A DNA stretch of 64,000 nt from UBA9655 sp963704475 (GTDB lineage Bacteria; Pseudomonadota; Alphaproteobacteria; UBA9655): positions 992,001-1,056,000 of the forward strand of contig OY969900.1 of assembly GCA_963704475.1 (NCBI GenBank), given 5' to 3'. The first letter of the stretch is position 1. Each line of letters begins with the position of its first letter. Shown here piece after piece: positions 58,794 through 64,000 of the stretch. Made by a program: the position numbers and the translations under genes. Under the pieces are notes generated by a model. That model saw only the letters and a program-made list of their open reading frames with translations, was not told where the DNA came from and ran no database searches.

Positions 58794-59456
58794 TCACGCA
58801 TTCACCACTTTTGGCATAGGATTTAAAGCCGCCTCTAAATAGGTGCGCACATGCCCCGTAAGCTCAGGGATTTCATTGCTAAAAAAATGATTTGCTTCTT
58901 CAATGACACGGTAATCAATATAAAGCCCTCGCTGTGCAGAAAGCCGATTCGTCAGTTTTTGAACTGACTCTTTTGGCACGATCTCATCTTTCCCTCCGTG
59001 AAGGATCAGCCCTGAAACAGGACAAGGCGCAAGAAAGTTAAAATCGTACATGTTTGCAGGGGGGGCTACAGCGATAAACCCGTCTAGTTCCGGCCGCCGC
59101 ATTAAAAGCTGCATGCATACCCAAGCCCCAAACGAAAAGCCCGCAACCCAACATTGACGTGGCTCAGGATTTTGAGTTTGAAGCCAATCTAAACAAGCCG
59201 CTGCATCACTCAGCTCACCTTCTTCCTGATTGAATTTACCTTCTGAACGGCCTACGCCCCGAAAGTTAAACCGCAATGTCCCAAACCCCATCTCGACAAA
59301 AGTACGATATAAGGCATAACTTACCTTGTTATTCATCGTCCCGCCGTGTTCAGGATGGGGATGCAAGATAATAGCAATCGGTGCATTCCGCCCTTGGCCA
59401 GGTTGATAGCGTGCTTCAATACGACCAACAGGTCCATTAATCAATACTTCTGGCAT
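58794..59456 (-). CDS. Alpha/beta hydrolase
   Basis: 220 residues from the ATG at 59456, chosen because GAGG lies 6 bp upstream and PEVLINGPVGRIE is the usual beginning of this conserved alphaproteobacterial family. The fold is shown by IILHPHPEHGGTMNNKV (oxyanion loop), the nucleophile elbow GFSFGAWV, the Asp loop LHGGKDEIVP and the His in EEANHFFS. Substrate unknown; often annotated as a serine hydrolase. It lies 9 bp upstream of dnaG on the same strand. Confidence 0.85.
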   Translation of the reverse strand: MPEVLINGPVGRIEARYQPGQGRNAPIAIILHPHPEHGGTMNNKVSYALYRTFVEMGFGTLRFNFRGVGRSEGKFNQEEGELSDAAACLDWLQTQNPEPRQCWVAGFSFGAWVCMQLLMRRPELDGFIAVAPPANMYDFNFLAPCPVSGLILHGGKDEIVPKESVQKLTNRLSAQRGLYIDYRVIEEANHFFSNEIPELTGHVRTYLEAALNPMPKVVNA

Positions 59457-59577
59457 ATGAATCCTCATGTAAAATATATAGAACAATCATACGCCAATAT
59501 TAATAAAAAGTCAAGTTATTTTTAAGGGTTTTTTAACCCTTATGGTAGGGTAGAATGCAAATAAAAATGTACCCTGT

Positions 59578-59690
59578 TCGTCATTACGAGGAGCCGAAGG
59601 CGACGAAGTAACCCAGTACCAACAACTTATACCATTTCGCATTCAATAGGTGGATATTCTGGATTGCTTCGCTTCGCTCGCAATGACGAC
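59578..59690. repeat. Rearranged MITE (family C halves in swapped order)
   Basis: CGTCATTACGAGGAGCCGAAGGCGACGAAG (one inner module) is followed by ACCATTTCGCATTCAATAGG...GCTCGCAATGACG (the other end and module). In the complete MITE these occur in the reverse arrangement. It abuts the hemD stop. Confidence 0.7.
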
Positions 59691-60407
59691 TCAATACCTA
59701 TACAATGCTCCCTCAAAATACCCTATCAACGCCTGCACCGTTGGAGCGGGACTGACCCAAATTTCTTTCCACTTGAGGTTTGACGCTTTTGCCGCTACCT
59801 TTGCACTTAAGCAAATAGCTGTCATCTGGGAGGTGAATTCCTCAAGTCCTCTTTTTTTCAAGAGCTGAATAAAAAGAGCGGTCGTATGGGGAGAAAAAAA
59901 TAAGACGTGGGAGATCACTTTTTCTTTAAAATCATGCACAAAAGACGATGGAAAATCATCTGATATCGTCATCTGATATACAAGATGTCGCCTAACATCA
60001 AACCCTTGCGCTGTGAGGGTTTCTTGGATATTTCCTGTTACAACATCTCCTGAGAGATGCCACAAAACACCCCCATCGGGAGTCGCCTTTTGACCAATAA
60101 GGTGGATGAGGTCTTTTGCATTCCCGGAGGCACTCAACACTGTTGAAACGCCCATGGTTTTAGCAAAATCTGCCGTTTCATCTCCCACCACATAAAGGGG
60201 CGTGTCTTTTAACTCATCTCTGCCCTGTAGTGCCCGCAGCGCATTTTTGCTTGTTATAATAAGTCCCTGAGCCCCCGTAAGGGAAGGAGGGGCGAAAAAC
60301 CGAGGCGTAAAAAGAGGACAAAGGTAAGGATTCAGCCCTTTTGCGGTCAAGAGGTCCGCAAGGGGGAGGGCCTCTTCTTTTTGACGGATTATGAGGATGC
60401 CGCGCAT
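59691..60407 (-). CDS. hemD: Uroporphyrinogen-III synthase
   Basis: A 238-residue enzyme that closes hydroxymethylbilane to uroporphyrinogen III with ring D inversion. The weakly conserved family shows as ILIIRQKEEALPLADLLTAKGL, GLIITSKNALRAL, YVVGDETADFAKTMG and HVLFFSPHTTALFIQLL, ending with a CLSAKVAAKA stretch. The start overlaps the hemC 3' end by 19 bp, so the two are translationally coupled. The 3' end borders a rearranged MITE. Confidence 0.85.
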   Translation of the reverse strand: MRGILIIRQKEEALPLADLLTAKGLNPYLCPLFTPRFFAPPSLTGAQGLIITSKNALRALQGRDELKDTPLYVVGDETADFAKTMGVSTVLSASGNAKDLIHLIGQKATPDGGVLWHLSGDVVTGNIQETLTAQGFDVRRHLVYQMTISDDFPSSFVHDFKEKVISHVLFFSPHTTALFIQLLKKRGLEEFTSQMTAICLSAKVAAKASNLKWKEIWVSPAPTVQALIGYFEGALYRY

Positions 60408-61294
60408 GGTTTTCCTTTAATCTTACAGGCCGCTTCTTCTCCAATCCGCACGGCATCAGAAGCAGGGCCAGAATGTGAAACAGAATGCATCTCTTGTCCC
60501 TGTGGATCACTAACCATACCATTAAACATAAGCGTATCTCCCTCGAGATATCCATACCCTGCCATAGGGGTGCGGCACGATCCATTCAGGGCCTTCATAA
60601 ACGCCCGCTCTGCACTGACCGCTTGAAACGTAGGGAGATGATTGAGGCTGGCAAGACAGTCAAGGCTGCACTCATCGTCTGTGCGGCATTGAATGCCAAT
60701 CGCTCCTTGCGCAACAGCGGGCAAGAACTTGTCGAGATCAAGAACTTGCGTTGCTTTATCAAGAAGGCCCAAACGCTTGAGGCCAGCAACAGCAAGAAGG
60801 GTTGCCGCCACTTCCCCCTTTTCAACTTTTTCAAGACGTGTTGCAACATTTCCTCTTAAAGAAACAACAGCCATATGAGGATACTTATGAAGCACATACG
60901 CCTGGCGCCTGAGAGAGGACGTCCCAAAGATGGCCCCCGTCGGAAGTTCTTCTAAAGGCTTATGTTTATAGGTAATAAGTGCATCCCTAGGGTCCTCTCG
61001 CTTCAGCATAGAAGGGATAATAAGTCCTTCTGGAACGTCAGCGGTAACATCTTTCATAGAGTGAACAGCAAGATCAATCTCGCCCTTTAAAAGAGCCTGT
61101 TCTATTTCTTTCGTAAAAAGAGATTTGCCCCCCATATCGATCAGGCTGCGATCAACTATTGTGTCGCCCGTTGTTTTGATGGGCACAATCTCAACGGTAA
61201 GCATCGGGTGATGAGCCGCAAGGCCTGCGATCACTTCATGGGTTTGAATGAGCGCGAGTGGACTTCCGCGCGTTCCAATACGAAGAGGCCTCAT
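60389..61294 (-). CDS. hemC: Porphobilinogen deaminase (hydroxymethylbilane synthase)
   Basis: A 301-residue cytosolic enzyme that polymerises four porphobilinogens. Complete motifs: LRIGTRGSPLALIQTHEV at the N-terminus, GGKSLFTKEIEQALLKGEIDLAVHSMKDV with the catalytic Asp, IFGTSSLRRQAYVLHKYP, LRGNVATRLEKVEKGE, and the dipyrromethane-cofactor region near NGSCRTPMAGYGYL with the attachment Cys. Start overlaps the ubiE stop by 4 bp. It forms an operon with ubiE and hemD; the heme made serves the CtaA-dependent oxidase. Confidence 0.96.
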   Translation of the reverse strand: MRPLRIGTRGSPLALIQTHEVIAGLAAHHPMLTVEIVPIKTTGDTIVDRSLIDMGGKSLFTKEIEQALLKGEIDLAVHSMKDVTADVPEGLIIPSMLKREDPRDALITYKHKPLEELPTGAIFGTSSLRRQAYVLHKYPHMAVVSLRGNVATRLEKVEKGEVAATLLAVAGLKRLGLLDKATQVLDLDKFLPAVAQGAIGIQCRTDDECSLDCLASLNHLPTFQAVSAERAFMKALNGSCRTPMAGYGYLEGDTLMFNGMVSDPQGQEMHSVSHSGPASDAVRIGEEAACKIKGKPCAASS

Positions 61295-62031
61295 ACCTTA
61301 TACCCCGTATGACATGCGACAACCCCGCCTGTGTAAATCTCAAACTTTGCCCTCTCAAATCCAACATTTTTCATCAACACTAAAAGGTCTTCGCGGGTCA
61401 GAAAGGTTTTAATACTCTCACTTAAGTAAAGGTAGGCATCCTTATCGCCCGCAATCCATTCCCCCATTTTAGGAATGATATGAAAGGAATACAAATCATA
61501 CAATTTTTGGAGAGGCCGGAGGGGTTGGCTAAACTCAAGGCAGGCGAATTTCCCGCCCGGCCGCAGGACACGATAGGCTTCAGCCAACGCTCTCTCACGA
61601 TGGGTAACATTCCTGAGGCCAAAGGCAATGGTGTAAACATCCACCGAGTTATCCGCAAAAGGAAGGGCTTCGGCCGGCGCGCACAACCAGGAGAGATGGG
61701 GAAACCGTTTTTTTCCTTCCGCAATCATAGCAGGATTAGGATCACACATCAGAATCTGAGCTTGAAGCCCAAATTGCTTTAAACGATTAAAAATGGCAGC
61801 ACCAATATCCCCCGTCCCCGCTGCAACATCAAGGTAGACGCCGTTTTGACGAAGCGGCAAGCTTTTTACAAACCACGCCTTCCAAAGCCGGTGAATGCCA
61901 AAGCTCATCACATCGTTCATCACATCATACCGAGAAGACACGCGCTCAAAAACATGCGTCACCTTCTCAGTTTTTTTGGAGGCCGACACTTTTTCAAATC
62001 CGAAATCAAACTTGTCTTCTGAAGGTTTCAT
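61291..62031 (-). CDS. ubiE: Ubiquinone/menaquinone C-methyltransferase UbiE
   Basis: A 246-residue SAM-dependent methyltransferase in ubiquinone synthesis. Family signatures: FERVSSRYDVMNDVMSFGIHRLWK, YLDVAAGTGDIGAAIF (SAM motif I), DPNPAMIAEGKKR, FADNSVDVYTIAFGLRNVTHRERAL, EAYRVLRPGGKFACLEFSQP and FHIIPKMGEWIAGDKDAYLYLSESI. First gene of the ubiE-hemC-hemD operon. Its SAM need fits with the SAM-type transporter at 28117. Confidence 0.95.
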   Translation of the reverse strand: MKPSEDKFDFGFEKVSASKKTEKVTHVFERVSSRYDVMNDVMSFGIHRLWKAWFVKSLPLRQNGVYLDVAAGTGDIGAAIFNRLKQFGLQAQILMCDPNPAMIAEGKKRFPHLSWLCAPAEALPFADNSVDVYTIAFGLRNVTHRERALAEAYRVLRPGGKFACLEFSQPLRPLQKLYDLYSFHIIPKMGEWIAGDKDAYLYLSESIKTFLTREDLLVLMKNVGFERAKFEIYTGGVVACHTGYKV

Positions 62032-62052
62032 GGGGTCACTCTTTTTTATTAC

Positions 62053-62250
62053 TTATGAGCCTGCAAAATTATTTCTTTATGAGCAGTGTGCAAAACTATT
62101 TCCCCGGTGTCATCCCCGCGAAAGCAGGGATCCAGGGGCCAAAATATGAATGCTTGTCTCTGGATCCCTGATGAAGAAATCCTAGAATTTGCTTCACAAA
62201 TCAAGGACTTCTAGCTCGGGGATGACAACCCGAGCAAGTTGGGGATGACA
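62053..62250. repeat. Mixed repeats upstream of ubiE
   Basis: GCAAAATTATTTC and GCAAAACTATTTCCCCGG (62090-62107), a word also at 43767-43784 and 54460-54477, followed by CATCCCCGCGAAAGCAGGGATCC and GAATTTGCTTCACAAATC hairpins. No gene in this 316 bp gap. Confidence 0.75.
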
Positions 62251-62347
62251 ACAGAGTTGCCTACATGACTCACGTTATCTTATTGATCCTACCTTGAAAT
62301 GATATAGAATGCACAAGAGAAATATACCCACTCTCAAAGAGGGACTC

Positions 62348-62629
62348 ATGGACAAAGAACAAGCAGAAACGATCGCCCTCCAGGCCTTGGCTTTTATAGC
62401 AAAAGACGACGAGTTATTAGCCCAATTTTTAGCATTTTCAGGCCTTAGCCCCCAAGACCTCAAAAGTCGCTTTCGAGACCCTGATTTTTTAGGAGGCGTT
62501 CTAGATATGATTTTAGGGGATGACGCGGTGTTGCTAGATTTCTGCAATGCAGTTTCCTTAAGTCCGGATACGCTTGTAAAAGCACGCCGTACACTTCCTG
62601 GGGGACATGATACGTATGAGGAAAGCTAG
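62348..62629 (+). CDS. DUF3572 family protein
   Basis: 93 residues from the ATG at 62348, preceded by GAGGG. Segments AETIALQALAFIAKDDELLAQFLAFSGLSPQDLK, DPDFLGGVLDMILGDDAVLLDFC and the SLSPDTLVKARRTLPGG end match the small alphaproteobacterial DUF3572 family. The role is unknown. It lies between ubiE and recG on the recG strand, separated from recG by a repeat. Confidence 0.85.
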   Translation: MDKEQAETIALQALAFIAKDDELLAQFLAFSGLSPQDLKSRFRDPDFLGGVLDMILGDDAVLLDFCNAVSLSPDTLVKARRTLPGGHDTYEES

Positions 62630-62632
62630 TGT

Positions 62633-62799
62633 CGTCATTGCGAGGAGCGTGAGCTCCGAAGCAACCCAGTTTAACAACTTATGCCCAAAGGGCATGCAGC
62701 GTTTTTCTTTTACAAAGTAAAAAAAAGATGTATTCCTACGGAATAAATCATTGGTTCTGGGTTGCTTCGTTGGGCCTTACGGCCCGCTTCGCAATGATG
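62633..62799. repeat. Family B long inverted repeat upstream of recG
   Basis: CGTCATTGCGAGGAGCGTGAGCTCCGAAGCAACCC pairs imperfectly with GGGTTGCTTCGTTGGGCCTTACGGCCCGCTTCGCAATGATG. The recG reading frame opens immediately after it. Confidence 0.85.
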
Positions 62800-62806
62800 A
62801 CACGCG

Positions 62807-64000
62807 GTGATATACTTACTTAAGAGACGTGCCATAGATACATCACCCCTGCATCCAAACATTCTGTTTCCTCTTCATGCCCCCCTTACAACATTAAAAG
62901 GTGTCGGGCCCAGCCTTATTAAAACCCTTAATCGCCTCAGAATACAGCGTGTTATCGATTTGATATGGCATTTACCTGTAGGGATCTCTCACTTTCCTTT
63001 GAAAAACTCTTTGACAGAATGTCGCGTAAGGCAACCCGTGGCGGTGCTGGCTTCCATCCTCGCCTATGATGTTGTGATGACAAAAAGACATCAGCCCGCA
63101 AGAGTCGTCTGTGACGTAAACGGCGTTCCCATGATTCTTGCCTTTTTCAAAACCAACCTAAAATCCCTTCAAGCTCGGTTGCCGATAGGGGAAAAACGTC
63201 TTGTGTGTGGGACGCTTGAGCAATTTTTAGGCACCTGGCAGATTGTTCATCCTGACCAAATTCTTTTCCCCAGTGCAGCTCAAAACTGGCAAGAAAAACA
63301 ACCTATTTACCCTCTAACTGCGGGCCTCTTTCAGTCTCAGATTCAAAAACTTGTTTGTCTTGCGTTACAACGTCTACCGGATTTACCGGAGTGGCATCCC
63401 CCGCACTGTCATCCTGAACTCGTTTCAGGACCCCATGACAATGAGATCCCGAATCGAGTCCGGGATGACAACGAGCTCTCCTGGAAAACAGCGCTTCAAA
63501 AAGTACATACGCCTCAGCAAGCGGAAGATCTGGATCCCCTCCACCCTGCCAGGCAGAGGCTTGCATTTGATGAGCTATTTGCGGATCAATTAGCTCTAGG
63601 GCTGACGCGGAATACCCATCTGCCCGGAAAACCTATTGTTTCTCAAGGAATTTTAAAGGACAAAATTCTCAAAGCCTTTGGGTATCCCCTCACGCCGGGG
63701 CAAATACAAGCACTCACAACAATTGAAGCAGATCTGGCCTCCCCTCACCGTATGGTTCGGCTTCTTCAAGGAGATGTAGGGTCGGGAAAAACACTGGTTG
63801 CTTTTCTTGCCGCCGCTCATGCGATTGAAGCCGGCTTTCAAGCGGCTCTTTTAGTGCCCACAGAAATTTTAGCCAGTCAACATATGAACACTCTATCCTC
63901 CTTAGCAGCCTCAGCCGGGATTGAAGTGGGACTTTTAACCGGCCGTCAGAAAAAGAAAGCCGCTGTGTATGAAGACCTAAAAAGTGGCAAGATTCAGCTC
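62807..64000 (+). CDS. recG: ATP-dependent DNA helicase RecG, N-terminal part (cut by window edge), with repeat insertion
   Basis: An open frame runs from GTG 62807 (tentative; no ATG occurs before the conserved part) to the window end, about 398 codons. Fork-binding wedge domain: FPLHAPLTTLKGVGPSLIK, DLIWHLPVGISHF, PARVVCDVNGVPMILAFF, IGEKRLVCGTLEQF. Helicase domain start: ARQRLAFDELFADQLAL, LTPGQIQALTTIEADLASPH, Walker A LLQGDVGSGKTLVA, LLVPTEILASQH. Between LPEWH and SWKTAL about 25 residues, starting HCHPELVSGPHDNEIP, are translated family D repeat. RecG reverses stalled forks; whether this form works is unknown. Confidence 0.92.
   Translation, partial: MIYLLKRRAIDTSPLHPNILFPLHAPLTTLKGVGPSLIKTLNRLRIQRVIDLIWHLPVGISHFPLKNSLTECRVRQPVAVLASILAYDVVMTKRHQPARVVCDVNGVPMILAFFKTNLKSLQARLPIGEKRLVCGTLEQFLGTWQIVHPDQILFPSAAQNWQEKQPIYPLTAGLFQSQIQKLVCLALQRLPDLPEWHPPHCHPELVSGPHDNEIPNRVRDDNELSWKTALQKVHTPQQAEDLDPLHPARQRLAFDELFADQLALGLTRNTHLPGKPIVSQGILKDKILKAFGYPLTPGQIQALTTIEADLASPHRMVRLLQGDVGSGKTLVAFLAAAHAIEAGFQAALLVPTEILASQHMNTLSSLAASAGIEVGLLTGRQKKKAAVYEDLKSGKIQL
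63403..63475. repeat. Family D repeat inside recG
   Basis: CACTGTCATCCTGAACTCGT, GGACCCCATGACAATGAGATCC and GAGTCCGGGATGACAACGAG; open in the recG frame. Confidence 0.9.

Overview
The window is a moderately AT-rich stretch of an alphaproteobacterial chromosome. Supporting genes are mtaB-ftsY, a TPR protein followed by bamB, holB-metG, cckA, ubiE-hemC-hemD, pyrG next to kdsA, and an RcGTA-type head gene cluster. Three things suggest a host-associated lineage, perhaps Holosporales- or Rickettsiales-like: a DMT transporter that closely recalls the rickettsial S-adenosylmethionine importer, decayed genes, and extreme loading with short palindromic repeats. The placement is inference; no search was run.

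Layout. 1-17,000 is mostly housekeeping: fabI (cut by the window edge), two tandem ABC substrate-binding proteins, ctaA, a broken toxin-antitoxin pair, mtaB-ftsY, TPR/bamB, uppP, a GST, recJ, holB-metG, then a candidate small RNA with two CCUCCC motifs. 17,019-20,480 is a 1153-residue fusion of a lysophospholipid flippase, an acyltransferase and an acyl-ACP synthetase. 21,755-34,082 is a partial gene-transfer-agent/prophage cluster: portal, protease, capsid, connector, adaptor, tail terminator, tail-tip-like proteins, SleB hydrolase and a 3TM holin. It has no terminase, major tail protein or tape measure. It is interrupted by a transporter gene and by two antisense Cys-rich secreted-protein genes. 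34,138-45,000 holds rpmB, cckA, an MBL hydrolase, tatD, an RND efflux pair and an IS630-family element. 45,237-64,000 holds a TPR-secretin lipoprotein, clpB, kdsA, pyrG, secG, tRNA-His, small secreted proteins, rpoD, dnaG, hemD-hemC-ubiE and the start of recG.

The dominant unusual feature is the repeat load, and the way repeats enter genes. At least seven kinds occur: (A) a CCTCTCCCC..GGGGAGAGG palindrome; (B) a long inverted repeat with CGTCATTGCGAGGAGCG ends; (C) a 133-135 bp MITE; (D) a TGTCATCCTGAAC..GATGACA word; (E) tandem octamers GTGTARCR; (F) 14-bp GGATCA units; and hairpin words built on GATCCTCG/AATTTGCTTCGCAAATT. Many are translated as new N-termini, C-termini or in-frame internal insertions (Aas-LplT, GIY-YIG, portal, prohead protease, tail protein, SleB, TatD, RND adaptor, SecG, RecG). 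This resembles the protein-coding palindromic elements of Rickettsia, but with several families at once. Three A-pairs bracket remnants that read like the C-terminus of a DUF559 endonuclease-like gene, which suggests where that repeat came from.
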